Below are positions 25,208-32,707 of a stretch of 35,488 bases of DNA, piece by piece. Position numbers and translations under genes: made by a program. Numbering within the stretch: position 1 is the stretch's first letter; every line of letters starts with the position of its first letter. Under the pieces are notes generated by a model. That model was not told where the DNA came from. It made no database searches and was given only the letters and a program-made list of their open reading frames with translations. The stretch spans positions 1 through 35,488 of the forward strand of contig JACSRN010000115.1 in NCBI GenBank assembly GCA_014879735.1. Reading direction: 5' to 3'. Origin of the DNA: Paracoccaceae bacterium. Its GTDB lineage: Bacteria > Pseudomonadota > Alphaproteobacteria > Rhodobacterales > Rhodobacteraceae.

Positions 25208-25421
25208 CGTCACGGTCAGGCGCGACGCGGGGTCAGACCATGCACATGATATCCGCCCCCTGGCCGCGCCTTCCGACCCATGAAAAACCCGCCAATATCG
25301 GCCCCGCGGCAGAGCCGGCGCAGCACCTGCCGGCACCGGAATCCCGCCCCCTGCGGCACCGGACGCGGCCTGTCCGTGACACGGAAGGATTCGGGGACAT
25401 GCCGGCATTCCGGGACAAGCC

Positions 25422-25456
25422 GCAGGTCTGGGCGCAGGTCTGGGCGCAGGTCTGGC
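25422..25456 (+). repeat. 12-base tandem repeat, about 2.9 copies
   Basis: The unit GCAGGTCTGGGC occurs at 25422-25433 and 25434-25445, and the last copy, GCAGGTCTGGC at 25446-25456, is incomplete. It is in non-coding DNA next to the second MerR gene stop. Confidence 0.85.
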
Positions 25457-25472
25457 CGCGACCGGCGGCGCT

Positions 25473-25853
25473 CTAATCCAGCTTCCGCAACTCCGACACC
25501 GCCGTTTCCCGCAACGCGCGCAGGTCGGCGATCGTGGTGTCGAGCTCGGCCCGCTGACCTTCCAGCTCCTGAAGCTGGCGGTCGGCCAGACCGAGCCAGG
25601 TTTCCAGCTGCGGGCGCTCGCCCTTTTTGCCGTAGATCAGCAGCCACTGGCGAATCTCCTCCAGCGAGAAGCCGAAACGGCGGCCGCGCAGGATCAGCTT
25701 CATCCGCGCCACCTCGCGCGGGCCATAGAAGCGGGTACGGCCTTCCCTTTCGGGGGCGAGAAGCTCGATATACTCGTAATAGCGCAGGGTTCGCGGCGTA
25801 ACCTCGAACCTTGTGCACATATCCTTGAAACTCAGGCGAACGGAATCCGGCAT
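25473..25853 (-). CDS. second MerR-family regulator, paralog of the first
   Basis: A 126-residue MerR protein starting [71 protein letters not shown]. The DNA-binding half is clearly related to the MerR protein at 24688 (shared VTPRTLR[FY]YE and KLILRG[RK]RFGFSLE[ED]IRQ), while the C-terminal coiled coil differs. The ATG at 25853 has GGGGAG 9 bases upstream; a GTG at 25862 is possible. It is divergent from two thioesterase genes across about 110 bases, so it may control them. Confidence 0.83.
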   Translation of the reverse strand: MPDSVRLSFKDMCTRFEVTPRTLRYYEYIELLAPEREGRTRFYGPREVARMKLILRGRRFGFSLEEIRQWLLIYGKKGERPQLETWLGLADRQLQELEGQRAELDTTIADLRALRETAVSELRKLD

Positions 25854-25961
25854 GCTGGGCACTCCCCGACAGGCATCGTAGGGCCAAGCCGTGTCTCATG
25901 GCAACGGCATCGACGCACGGGCACCCTTGCGCCCGGCCCGGGCTGCGGCTTTGATGCGGCC

Positions 25962-26456
25962 ATGACCGGAACCCTGCCCCCACCCCCCTCTTCCCCGATA
26001 TCTTCCCCTCCGGCCGACGGACGCCTGACGGCTGCGCGCCAGTTCATCGCGGCACTGCCCCAGGCCCGTGCGCTGGGGCTGACGCTGGAGGAGATCGGGC
26101 CGGGAATAGCCGTGATCGTCATGCCCTACGACCCCAGACTGATCGGCGATCCGCGCACTGGCGTGATCCACGGCGGGGCGGTCTCGACCCTGATGGACAC
26201 CGCCTCGGGGACGGCGGTGCTCTGCCACCCGTCAGGGCCAGCGGGCACCGCGACCCTTGACCTGCGGATCGACTACATGCGGCCGGCGGCGCCGGGCCAG
26301 ACGATCCGCGCCCGGGCCGAGTGCCACCATGTCACCCGCAGCGTGGCTTTCGTGCGCGTCACCGCCACCGATGACGACGAGGCCCGTCCCGTGGCCATCG
26401 GCACCGGCGCCTTCACCGTCGAGCGCAGCCCGGCAGCCGGAAAGGCGGCGCGCTGA
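25962..26456 (+). CDS. PaaI-type hot-dog thioesterase 1
   Basis: Hot-dog thioesterases hydrolyse acyl- or aryl-CoA. The 164-residue protein has a Pro/Ser-rich N-terminus (about 20 residues, weakly conserved) and then a single hot-dog domain with [17 protein letters not shown] (about 67-83), the usual helix motif with the conserved HGG and Asp, followed by [17 protein letters not shown]. The ATG at 25962 has no clear ribosome-binding site. Its stop overlaps the next gene's start by 1 base (TGATG). It is the first of a pair that faces a MerR gene, and both fit acyl-CoA turnover in the neighbouring beta-oxidation block. Confidence 0.86.
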   Translation: MTGTLPPPPSSPISSPPADGRLTAARQFIAALPQARALGLTLEEIGPGIAVIVMPYDPRLIGDPRTGVIHGGAVSTLMDTASGTAVLCHPSGPAGTATLDLRIDYMRPAAPGQTIRARAECHHVTRSVAFVRVTATDDDEARPVAIGTGAFTVERSPAAGKAAR

Positions 26457-26899
26457 TGGAAGATCCGCGGGCGCAGATTCTGAACCGGCTGGCCTCCGGC
26501 ATCCCCTATCTCGGCTTTCTCGGCATCCGCGTCGACACCCGGGGCGATGAATTGACCGGCGTCCTGCCGTTTCGCCCCGAACTGATCGGCAATCCGGTGA
26601 TCCCGGCGCTGCATGGCGGGGTTACGGCGGCCTTTCTCGAGGTGACGGCGATCCTGGGGCTGGTCTGGACCGCGCTTGACAGGCAGGGGACGGAACTGCC
26701 CGAGGTGCTGCCCAAGACCATCGACCTGACTGTCGACTATCTGCGCGCGGGCCAGCCGCGCGACAGCTTTGCCCGGGCGCGCATCAACCGGCAGGGCCGG
26801 CGCTATGCCAGTGTCCAGGTCGAGGCCTGGCAGGACGACCCCGCCCGGCTTTTCGCGCAATGCACCGGCCATTTCCTGATGCCCGAACCACGCGGCTGA
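26456..26899 (+). CDS. PaaI-type hot-dog thioesterase 2
   Basis: A 147-residue single hot-dog protein with ALHGGVTAAFLEVTAILG (about 58-75) in place of the usual HGGx..D motif: the acidic residue here is glutamate, as in some PaaI relatives. PKTIDLTVDYLRAGQPRDSFARARINRQGRRYASVQVEAW is the usual central strand run. It is coupled to thioesterase 1 by a 1-base overlap and may form a mixed dimer or tetramer with it. The gene ends about 40 bases from the 3' end of the tRNA gene on the opposite strand. Confidence 0.85.
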   Translation: MEDPRAQILNRLASGIPYLGFLGIRVDTRGDELTGVLPFRPELIGNPVIPALHGGVTAAFLEVTAILGLVWTALDRQGTELPEVLPKTIDLTVDYLRAGQPRDSFARARINRQGRRYASVQVEAWQDDPARLFAQCTGHFLMPEPRG

Positions 26900-26940
26900 T
26901 GCGTCGCCGCCCGGCGTGGCGCGCTTCGGGACCGGCGCCA

Positions 26941-27017
26941 TGGTAGGCCCACTGGGACTCGAACCCAGACTGTGTGGAGTTTAAGTCCACTCTCTCTACC
27001 GATTGGAGTATGGGCCC
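26941..27017 (-). tRNA. tRNA-Leu(UAA)-like gene with a class I variable loop
   Basis: The minus strand folds as a complete cloverleaf of 77 bases including an encoded CCA. The acceptor GGGCCCA pairs with TGGGCCT (one G-T end pair), the discriminator base is A. The D-arm has a 3-bp stem (CTC/GAG) and loop CAATCGGTAGA, like leucine tRNAs. The anticodon stem GTGGA/TCCAC carries loop CTTAAAC, so the anticodon is UAA. The variable loop is only ACAGT (5 bases), and the T-arm is CTGGG TTCGAGT CCCAG. Leucine tRNAs normally have a long variable arm; this one does not. A well-spaced promoter precedes it. Its decoding role is inferred from the anticodon. Confidence 0.85.
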
Positions 27018-27026
27018 GAACCTTCG

Positions 27027-27055
27027 TCTTTATCAGCCCGGCTGCGCGCGTTCAA
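27027..27055 (-). promoter_or_regulatory. tRNA promoter
   Basis: On the minus strand TTGAAC (27050-27055) and TAAAGA (27027-27032) are separated by exactly 17 bases, and the tRNA starts 9 bases further on. The spacing and both hexamers suit a housekeeping sigma factor. Confidence 0.6.
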
Positions 27056-27251
27056 TCTGGCGTCGAGACCGCTGCCGGATTGGGGATTTGCACAAGCTAC
27101 TGAATAAAATCACTTCATCTTGGTGGAAAACCGCAGGTTCGATGGCAGGTCCCTGCCGGTTCCGCGCCCGTGCCGCAACCACCGCGCCATCCGTCCGCTT
27201 CCCGGCCCCGTGCGCTGCGGGTTCGGATTTCCGCCGCGCCGCAGCATCCGA

Positions 27252-27280
27252 TTGACAACCATCGGCCCGGACGCCTTTAT
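27252..27280 (+). promoter_or_regulatory. scoAB promoter
   Basis: A perfect TTGACA (27252-27257) is followed after 17 bases by CTTTAT (27275-27280), a weaker -10 element, about 32 bases before the scoA start. Confidence 0.5.
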
Positions 27281-27312
27281 GGCGGAAACAGGGATATCCG
27301 GAGGGGCGCCGA

Positions 27313-28017
27313 ATGAAGAAGGTCTACCCCAGCGCGGTTGCGGCGCTGGATGGGGTTTTGCAGGACGGCATACTGATCGCTGCGGGCGGCTTTGGCCTCT
27401 GCGGCATCCCCGAACTTCTGATCGACGCCATCGTCGACAGTGGGGTGAAGGATCTGACCGTTGCCTCGAACAATGCCGGGGTCGACAATTTCGGCCTGGG
27501 CAAACTGCTGGCCACGCGCCAGATCCGCAAGATGATCTCGTCCTATGTGGGCGAGAACGCCGAGTTCATGCGCCAGTATCTCTCGGGCGAGCTGGAACTG
27601 GAATTCAACCCGCAGGGCACGCTGGCCGAACGGATGCGCGCAGGCGGCGCCGGGATCCCCGGTTTCTACACCGCGACCGGCGTCGGCACGGTCATCGCCG
27701 AGGGCAAGGAACACCACGACTTCGACGGCAAGACCTATATCCTCGAGCGCGGAATCGTGGCCGATTTGTCGATCGTCAAGGCTTGGAAGGCCGATCCCTC
27801 GGGCAACCTCGTCTTTCGCAAGACGGCGCGCAACTTCAACGTACCGGCGGCCACCTGCGGCCGCATCTGCGTGGCCGAGGTCGAGGAGATCGTGCCGCTG
27901 GGCGCGCTGGATCCCGACACGATCCATCTGCCGGGCATCTACGTCCACCGCCTGATTGCCGGCCCTCATGAAAAGCGCATCGAGCAGCGCACCGTCCGCA
28001 AGAAGGAGTCCGCCTGA
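27313..28017 (+). CDS. scoA: 3-oxoacid CoA-transferase subunit A
   Basis: This family I CoA transferase subunit moves CoA between succinyl-CoA (or acetyl-CoA) and acetoacetate, linking ketone bodies to acetyl-CoA. The 234 residues have [13 protein letters not shown] near 26-38 (the CoA-transferase signature) and the [15 protein letters not shown] region near 111-125 of the A subunit. The start (ATG 27313) follows GGAGGGG. Its stop overlaps the scoB ATG by 1 base (TGATG). AtoD-like acetate CoA-transferase is an alternative name for the same fold; the SCOT type seems better supported by length. Confidence 0.9.
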   Translation: MKKVYPSAVAALDGVLQDGILIAAGGFGLCGIPELLIDAIVDSGVKDLTVASNNAGVDNFGLGKLLATRQIRKMISSYVGENAEFMRQYLSGELELEFNPQGTLAERMRAGGAGIPGFYTATGVGTVIAEGKEHHDFDGKTYILERGIVADLSIVKAWKADPSGNLVFRKTARNFNVPAATCGRICVAEVEEIVPLGALDPDTIHLPGIYVHRLIAGPHEKRIEQRTVRKKESA

Positions 28018-28661
28018 TGCCCGCAGAAGCCAAAGGCTGGGACCGCAACCAGATTGCCGCCCGGGCGGCGCAGGAACTGCAGGACGGCTGGTATGTGAAC
28101 CTGGGAATCGGCATCCCGACCCTGGTGGCGAACTACATCCCCGAAGGCGTCTCGGTGACGCTGCAGTCGGAAAACGGCATGCTGGGCATGGGTCCCTTTC
28201 CCTATGAGGGCGAAGAGGATGCCGACCTGATCAACGCCGGCAAGCAGACCATCACCGAATTGCCGCAGACCGCCTATTTCGATAGCGCGACCTCTTTCGC
28301 GATGATCCGTGGCGGCAAGATCGCCATGGCGATCCTGGGCGCCATGGAGGTTTCGGAAGACGGCGATCTTGCAAACTGGATGGTGCCGGGCAAGCTGGTG
28401 AAGGGCATGGGCGGCGCCATGGATCTGGTGGCCGGCGTCGGCCGCGTGGTGGTGGTGATGGATCACGCCAACAAGGCCGGCGAATCGAAGGTGCTGAAGG
28501 CCTGCACCCTGCCGCTGACCGGCAAGGCCGTGGTCAACCGCATCATTACCAATCTTGGCGTGCTGGACGTGGTGCCGGGCGGGCTGAAGATCGTCGAACT
28601 GGCCGATGGCGTCAGCGAGGCGGATCTGCGCGCAGCAACCGAGGCGACCCTCGTCGACTGA
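28017..28661 (+). CDS. scoB: 3-oxoacid CoA-transferase subunit B
   Basis: The 214-residue partner carries the catalytic glutamate E52 in SENGMLGMGP, the second family I signature; NLGIGIPTLVANYIPEG is at 28-44. It forms the active transferase with subunit A. A good AAGGAG precedes the overlapping start. A short stem GAGGT/ACCTC follows the stop. The promoter and position near a beta-oxidation block suggest use of acetoacetate from fatty acid or leucine breakdown. Confidence 0.92.
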   Translation: MPAEAKGWDRNQIAARAAQELQDGWYVNLGIGIPTLVANYIPEGVSVTLQSENGMLGMGPFPYEGEEDADLINAGKQTITELPQTAYFDSATSFAMIRGGKIAMAILGAMEVSEDGDLANWMVPGKLVKGMGGAMDLVAGVGRVVVVMDHANKAGESKVLKACTLPLTGKAVVNRIITNLGVLDVVPGGLKIVELADGVSEADLRAATEATLVD

Positions 28662-28716
28662 GGTCTGCACCTCGGGCGGCCCTGCGCAGCCCGGGCCCTG
28701 ACGGGAAGGACCGACG

Positions 28717-29673
28717 ATGGCCCCTGCCGATCCCGTGCCGGCGGTCGACCTTGCGGTGATGTCCTACCGCAAGGCCGCATCGCTGATCTACACGCTGTTC
28801 ACGCTGCACCGGCACTCGGCCGGCCGGATCGGAACGGTCTGGCTGACCGACGACTGTTCGCGCGACGGCACCGCCGAACGGCTGGCCGACCCGGAACTGG
28901 CTCGTCGACTGCAGCCCTGGCGGCTGGATCTTGCGACGACGCGCCGGCCCGGCCGCTGGGGGCTGACCCAGGTCACGCCCGGTGTCCTGCGGCGGGCGCT
29001 GCGGCCGGGCATGCCGCTGGTGCAGCGCCTGCGCACGCTGAACGGGTTGCTGCGGCTTGGCCTGCTTTCCCCGGCCGATGTCCGCTATCAACGCGCGCTG
29101 GCTGCCACCCGCGCACCGTTCCTGCTGCTTCTGCACGACGATGTCGAGCTGCGCGGCGATGTGGTCGGCCATCTGCTGCAGGCGATCACCGCCGATCCCG
29201 GTTGCGCCATCGCCGGACCGCTGGGCCAGTGCTGGCGCTGCGGCGAGCGGGCGGCAGGCTGCACGCCGGCGCAGGTCGTCGCGGGGTCCCTGCCCTCATC
29301 GCGCTGGCCCGAGACCACCCCGCCGCCCGGGATGCGGTTTCGCCGCCGCGACCGCGCCTGCCGGATCAACGAATGGTGTGCGCTGATCCGGGTGGCGGCG
29401 GCGCGCGATCTGGCGCGCGACGGTATCTTCTTTGGCAATGTCGAGGATGGCGGCGATGTCGGCGCCTACTGGTTCGCCGCCGCGCTGGCCCAGGGCTGGC
29501 GCTTTGCCGATCCGTTCCAGCCCGGCGACGGACGGGATCTGTTTCTGCACGGCTGGCAGGGCCATCCCGGCCATGCGGTCTGGATCGACCAGGGCTCTGG
29601 CCGCAAGAGCTATGACGAGGGCGAGATCCGCGCCCGGCTCGACGCCGAGTTCGACTACCGGATGCCGCGCTAG
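28717..29673 (+). CDS. glycosyltransferase family 2-like protein
   Basis: The 318 residues begin with a nucleotide-sugar binding fold: VDLAVMSYRKAASLIYTLFTLHRHS, then VWLTDDCSRDGTAE (41-54), and later LLLHDDVELRGDVV (137-150), whose DD at 141-142 is at the metal-binding DxD position. These features fit GT-A glycosyltransferases. No transmembrane segment is seen, so it is cytosolic. The donor and acceptor are unknown; there are no other surface-sugar genes nearby. GGAAGGA precedes the ATG at 28717. The stop codon shares a CTAG palindrome with the stop of the convergent transglycosylase gene. Confidence 0.75.
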   Translation: MAPADPVPAVDLAVMSYRKAASLIYTLFTLHRHSAGRIGTVWLTDDCSRDGTAERLADPELARRLQPWRLDLATTRRPGRWGLTQVTPGVLRRALRPGMPLVQRLRTLNGLLRLGLLSPADVRYQRALAATRAPFLLLLHDDVELRGDVVGHLLQAITADPGCAIAGPLGQCWRCGERAAGCTPAQVVAGSLPSSRWPETTPPPGMRFRRRDRACRINEWCALIRVAAARDLARDGIFFGNVEDGGDVGAYWFAAALAQGWRFADPFQPGDGRDLFLHGWQGHPGHAVWIDQGSGRKSYDEGEIRARLDAEFDYRMPR

Positions 29674-30542
29674 TTCGATGCCGCCCCAGTGCCCGCGGCG
29701 ATCACCTTGAAAACGCAGGGATCGGTCACAAGCTCGGGCGGCGTCTGGCACAGACCCTGTGCCACCTGCCAGGCGGCGAGCACCTTGGGCACATAGTCGC
29801 GCGTCTCGGCATAGGGCGGCACGCCCTGATTGGACCGCACCGCGCCCTCGCCCGCGTTATAGGCTGCCAGAACCATCAACGGGTCATTGTCGAACTGGCC
29901 GAGAAGCCAGTCGAGATAGGCCACGCCCCCCTTGATGTTCTGCGCAGGATCGGTCGAATCCGTCACGCCGAAGCGTTTCGCCGTGGCCGGGATCAGTTGC
30001 ATCAGCCCGACCGCACCCTTGGACGACACCGCATTTGACCGCCCCGCGCTTTCGATCCCCATCACCGCCAGCACCAGCGCCGGCGAGACATCGGTGCCGA
30101 TCGTCGCCACCAGGATATCCTTGCCGTAGATGTCGGCCAGGGTCTGCATCGATTGCAGCCGCGGCGCCGCGACCTGCGCCCCGCCCGGCCCCTGCGTCAG
30201 CGCGGCCATGGCGGTGGGAAAGCGGTTCGACACTTCGGACAGACCGGCCGGCACCTTGTCCCAGAACCAAGCATAGGAGGATTTCGGCGCGGGTGCCGGC
30301 GCCCCGTCCGCCGCGGCAGGGGCTGCCGGCTCCGCCGCACTGTTCAGCGCGGGATCCTTCCAGGCCGTCGCCGCCAGCCGCCGTGCCTGCTCCACCGGGT
30401 CGATCTGCACGGTGATGCGCTTGCCAACCACCGAATCCGACACCTTGACGCGGCGGAAGGTGAAATCCTCATCCGCCGCCCCCCCCAGGGGAAGAACGGT
30501 CAGACACAGGGCGGTCAGGATCGGGCCTGCGAGCTTCTGCAT
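29670..30542 (-). CDS. lytic transglycosylase (SLT domain), exported
   Basis: The 290-residue protein begins with a signal peptide (MQKLAGPILTALCLTVLPLGGA, cleavage near residue 22), has an Ala/Pro-rich linker (about 65-90), and ends in an SLT domain. The catalytic glutamate is E164 in MGIESAGRSN, followed by KGAVGLMQLIPATA and AYNAGEGAV, the classical family 1 motifs. It would cleave peptidoglycan glycan strands in the periplasm. Its place directly before the tad locus, transcribed away from it, suggests a role in opening the wall for pilus assembly. The ATG at 30542 was chosen because it starts the signal peptide. Confidence 0.9.
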   Translation of the reverse strand: MQKLAGPILTALCLTVLPLGGAADEDFTFRRVKVSDSVVGKRITVQIDPVEQARRLAATAWKDPALNSAAEPAAPAAADGAPAPAPKSSYAWFWDKVPAGLSEVSNRFPTAMAALTQGPGGAQVAAPRLQSMQTLADIYGKDILVATIGTDVSPALVLAVMGIESAGRSNAVSSKGAVGLMQLIPATAKRFGVTDSTDPAQNIKGGVAYLDWLLGQFDNDPLMVLAAYNAGEGAVRSNQGVPPYAETRDYVPKVLAAWQVAQGLCQTPPELVTDPCVFKVIAAGTGAASN

Positions 30543-30900
30543 CCTTGCGATGCCTGCTTTCTTGTTGTTGCCGGCAGGATCGGTGAAAATCCGGCCCCGC
30601 CCAAGCGGAATCGGCGGCAAAAGATGGCAATTGCGCCAGATTTGACGGAAATGTCACGATGGCCACGCCACCGCTCATCCGGCATCCGCGATTTCTTTTC
30701 TTTCCCGATCAATATCTTAACGAGATTCTGACCCGGTTTTCAGCAGGGCGCGAAAATGCCTTGCCCCGTTCCAAATCCCGCCACGATTCACAGGTCATAT
30801 ACATCTATCCCGAGCGAAGAAGCGGCGTGGAACAGAGGCCCGACCGACCGAACCGTGGCGGATAGTAGTGTGAACCCGAGCACCTGGGAAAGGGATACCC
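30543..30900. other. 358-base divergent promoter region of transglycosylase and flp genes
   Basis: No gene is called here. The middle part (about 30690-30750) is clearly less GC-rich than its surroundings. TATACA at 30798-30803, about 98 bases before the first pilin gene, could be a -10 element, but no matching -35 box is convincing. A single TTAAC half-site (30717-30721) is not enough to call CtrA control. Confidence 0.4.
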
Positions 30901-31083
30901 ATGAAACTCTTCAATCTTATCAAGCGCTTCAACAAAGACGAAGACGGTGCCGTGACCGTTGACTGGGTCGTGCTGACCGCAGCCGTCGTCGGCCTTGGCC
31001 TGATCGTGATCGGCGCCATCGAAGGTTCCGTCACGGATCTTTCCGAAAACATCGCCGGCTCGATCGACGCCGCGCAGAACTGA
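30901..31083 (+). CDS. Flp-family type IVb pilin 1
   Basis: A 60-residue pilin precursor. A short charged leader (MKLFNLIKRFNKDEDG, residues 1-16) is followed by A17, then V-T-V-D21-W22 and a hydrophobic helix (VVLTAAVVGLGLIVIGAI). Cleavage is expected after G16. The +5 position, normally Glu, is Asp and the +6 Tyr is Trp, so the usual EY pair is DW. The ribosome-binding site GAAAGGGA is good. It opens the tad locus and is followed by its own terminator, which suggests that this major pilin is made in excess of the downstream proteins. Confidence 0.85.
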   Translation: MKLFNLIKRFNKDEDGAVTVDWVVLTAAVVGLGLIVIGAIEGSVTDLSENIAGSIDAAQN

Positions 31084-31112
31084 ATCCGCGGCCCCTGGGC
31101 CTGATCAAGCCG

Positions 31113-31147
31113 AGGCCGCGCTTTCCTGGAGCGCGGCCTTTGCCTTT
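31113..31147 (+). terminator. terminator after the first pilin gene
   Basis: AGGCCGCGC (31113-31121) and GCGCGGCCT (31131-31139) pair perfectly around a 9-base loop and TTGCCTTT follows. It lies about 30 bases past the first pilin stop, so part of the transcription may stop here before the second pilin and cpaB. Confidence 0.8.
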
Positions 31148-31277
31148 CCGGCGCCTTGGCCGGAACGGCCACGGAAATGACGCCGACCGTTCCGGCTTTT
31201 GCCGCAATCCGCCGCAACTCTGGGCGTCCCAACCCTGACCTCTGCCCCGCGGGGCATTCAAATCGCGGAGACTGCCG

Positions 31278-31469
31278 GTGCGCCACGTCCTGACCAAGTT
31301 CCTGCGAAACGAGGATGGTGGAATTACCGTCGACTGGGTCGTCCTGACGGCGGCAGTCGTTGGGCTGCAGGTCGCGGTGCTGGTGGCGGTGATCCGCGAC
31401 TCGCTTACCTCCCTGTCCGAAAGCTCTGCCGATACGATCACCGAATACGGCGAGTACCTGAACAACTGA
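31278..31469 (+). CDS. Flp-family type IVb pilin 2 (GTG start)
   Basis: A second pilin-like precursor of 63 residues starting at GTG 31278: leader to G14, then G15-I-T-V-D19-W20 followed by VVLTAAVVGLQVAVLVAVI. The DGxxTVDWVVLTAAVVGL part is nearly identical to pilin 1, while the leader and tail (ITEYGEYLNN) differ. GGAG lies shortly before the start. It could be a minor pilin or an alternative major pilin. A 7-bp hairpin (GGCCCCG/CGGGGCC) lies directly behind the stop. Confidence 0.8.
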   Translation: MRHVLTKFLRNEDGGITVDWVVLTAAVVGLQVAVLVAVIRDSLTSLSESSADTITEYGEYLNN

Positions 31470-31473
31470 GGCA

Positions 31474-31491
31474 GGCCCCGACCCCGGGGCC
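31474..31491 (+). terminator. hairpin after the second pilin gene
   Basis: GGCCCCG (31474-31480) and CGGGGCC (31485-31491) form a 7-bp stem with a 4-base loop, 5 bases after the pilin 2 stop. No T-run follows, so it may be a weak terminator or an mRNA end protector. Confidence 0.4.
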
Positions 31492-31544
31492 CGTGGAAAA
31501 GAAATGGCGGCCCATCGGCTGCCGGGTTTGAAAAGGTCGTGATC

Positions 31545-32492
31545 ATGCGCGCTGTCTTCGCACTGGTTCTGGTCGTCGGCATGGCCCTTGCCGGTGCCGC
31601 CGTCTACATGGTGCAGACCTATATGGGCCAGACCGAGGCCGCGCTGGCCCGTGCCAATGCCTTCCGCGAGAAGACCGGCAAGCTGGTCCAGGTCTATGCC
31701 GTGAACAAGAGCATGAAATTCGGCGATCCGCTTACGGCCGCCGATGTGGTGCCGGTCTATATCCAGGAGGCGAAACTGCCGGCCGGGGCCTTCCTCTATA
31801 CTGATCCGGCAAAGGCCGCGGTGCCGGCCACCACTGCCACGACCGCACCGCAGCCGGTTGCCGCCAAATCCGATGCCCCGAAAACCGGCGAGCTGGCGGC
31901 GGCCGGGCCGCTCTTTCCCGCCGACACCGACAAGCCGCGCTTCCTGATGCGCTCGGTCGAGCCGAACGAAATCCTGCTGGCCAGCCGCGTCACCGAGCCG
32001 GGCGAGGCCGCCAGCCTGACCGGCAAGCTGGAGCGCGGCATGCGCGCCTTCCAGATCAAGGTCGATACCTCCTCGGGGGTACAGAGCTTTGTCATGCCCG
32101 ATGCCTTCATCGACATCTACTGGACCGGAACCGGCGGCGACGTATCGGGCGAGATCACCCGGCTGATCGAAAGCGCAGTCACGGTGATCGCCGTCGACCA
32201 GGCCTCGGGCGAAGGCCAGATGGTGGCCGGCAACGCCCGTACCGTGACCGTGGCCGCAACGCCCGAACAGGTGGGTCGCCTGGCCCAGGCCCAGGCCACG
32301 GGACGGTTGACCATGTCGCTGGTCGCCTCGCCCGATGACGCCGTGGAAGGTCTTGTCGAGATCGACCGGGACAAGCTTCTCGGCGTGGAGAAGAAGGCCG
32401 AGGTGGTCGAGGCGGCGGCGCCCGAAGTCTGCACCATCAAGACCCGCAAGGGCGACGCAGTGGTCGAAGTTCCCATTCCCTGCACCAATTGA
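31545..32492 (+). CDS. cpaB: Flp pilus assembly protein CpaB
   Basis: CpaB/RcpC proteins are periplasmic parts of Tad pilus machines. The 315 residues start with a single N-terminal membrane anchor (MRAVFALVLVVGMALAGAAVYMV), have a SAF-like domain near residues 50-80 (VNKSMKFGDPLTAADVV), a long Ala/Thr/Pro-rich linker (about 90-120), then the main domain including RFLMRSVEPNEILLASRVTEPGEAASLTGKLERGMRAF and a C-terminal tail with CTIKTRKGDAVVEVPIPC. The ATG at 31545 suits AAAAGG 8 bases upstream; a GTG at 31539 is too close. A hairpin follows the stop. Confidence 0.9.
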   Translation: MRAVFALVLVVGMALAGAAVYMVQTYMGQTEAALARANAFREKTGKLVQVYAVNKSMKFGDPLTAADVVPVYIQEAKLPAGAFLYTDPAKAAVPATTATTAPQPVAAKSDAPKTGELAAAGPLFPADTDKPRFLMRSVEPNEILLASRVTEPGEAASLTGKLERGMRAFQIKVDTSSGVQSFVMPDAFIDIYWTGTGGDVSGEITRLIESAVTVIAVDQASGEGQMVAGNARTVTVAATPEQVGRLAQAQATGRLTMSLVASPDDAVEGLVEIDRDKLLGVEKKAEVVEAAAPEVCTIKTRKGDAVVEVPIPCTN

Positions 32493-32514
32493 AGGCCAGA
32501 TCAGGCCGCAGCGC

Positions 32515-32549
32515 CGGGCGTCGCGTCACAGCATGTGGGGCGACGCCCG
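32515..32549 (+). terminator. 10-bp hairpin after cpaB
   Basis: CGGGCGTCGC (32515-32524) and GCGACGCCCG (32540-32549) form a perfect stem; inside it CACA and TGTG can pair again. It lies 22 bases after the cpaB stop and has no T-run. It may weaken read-through or serve as an mRNA processing site before cpaC. Confidence 0.5.
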
Positions 32550-32583
32550 CCGGCTCTTACCAAGGCTTGCGCGCTGTTGCAGG

Positions 32584-32592
32584 TTATCCACA
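32584..32592 (+). promoter_or_regulatory. perfect DnaA box in the cpaB-cpaC gap
   Basis: TTATCCACA matches the DnaA consensus exactly, about 115 bases before the cpaC start. One 9-base box can occur by chance, so function is only a possibility. Confidence 0.35.
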
Positions 32593-32707
32593 TCAAAAAC
32601 GCCCCCCAAGGGTTTGATTCTTGCAAAAAAACGCGACATCCGGCAATCTGGGTGCACCAAGCGGGCAAAAAGACCCGGTCAGAGGCGTGATCGAAAGGGC
32701 AGATCAC

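Larger units (their letters stand above)
25114..25472. other. 359-base region between the two MerR genes, no gene found
   Basis: It holds the operator-like motif at 25182-25207 and a 12-base tandem repeat at 25422-25456. A short plus-strand frame (25240-25476) with AQVWAQVW runs through the repeat, but it has no convincing ribosome-binding site or homology and is not called. The promoter of the MerR-dehydrogenase operon should be here. Confidence 0.6.

Noticed and set aside
25240-25476. 78-codon plus-strand frame with AQVWAQVW
   Set aside because: The repeated residues only reflect the 12-base tandem repeat; there is no ribosome-binding site of note and no known relative.
26941-27017. tRNA pseudogene explanation
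   Set aside because: All stems pair, the CCA is encoded, T33 and a purine at 37 are kept and a spaced promoter precedes it, so decay is unlikely even though the variable loop is unusual.
30690-30750. CtrA binding site before the pilin genes
   Set aside because: Only one TTAAC half-site is present without its partner at the right distance.
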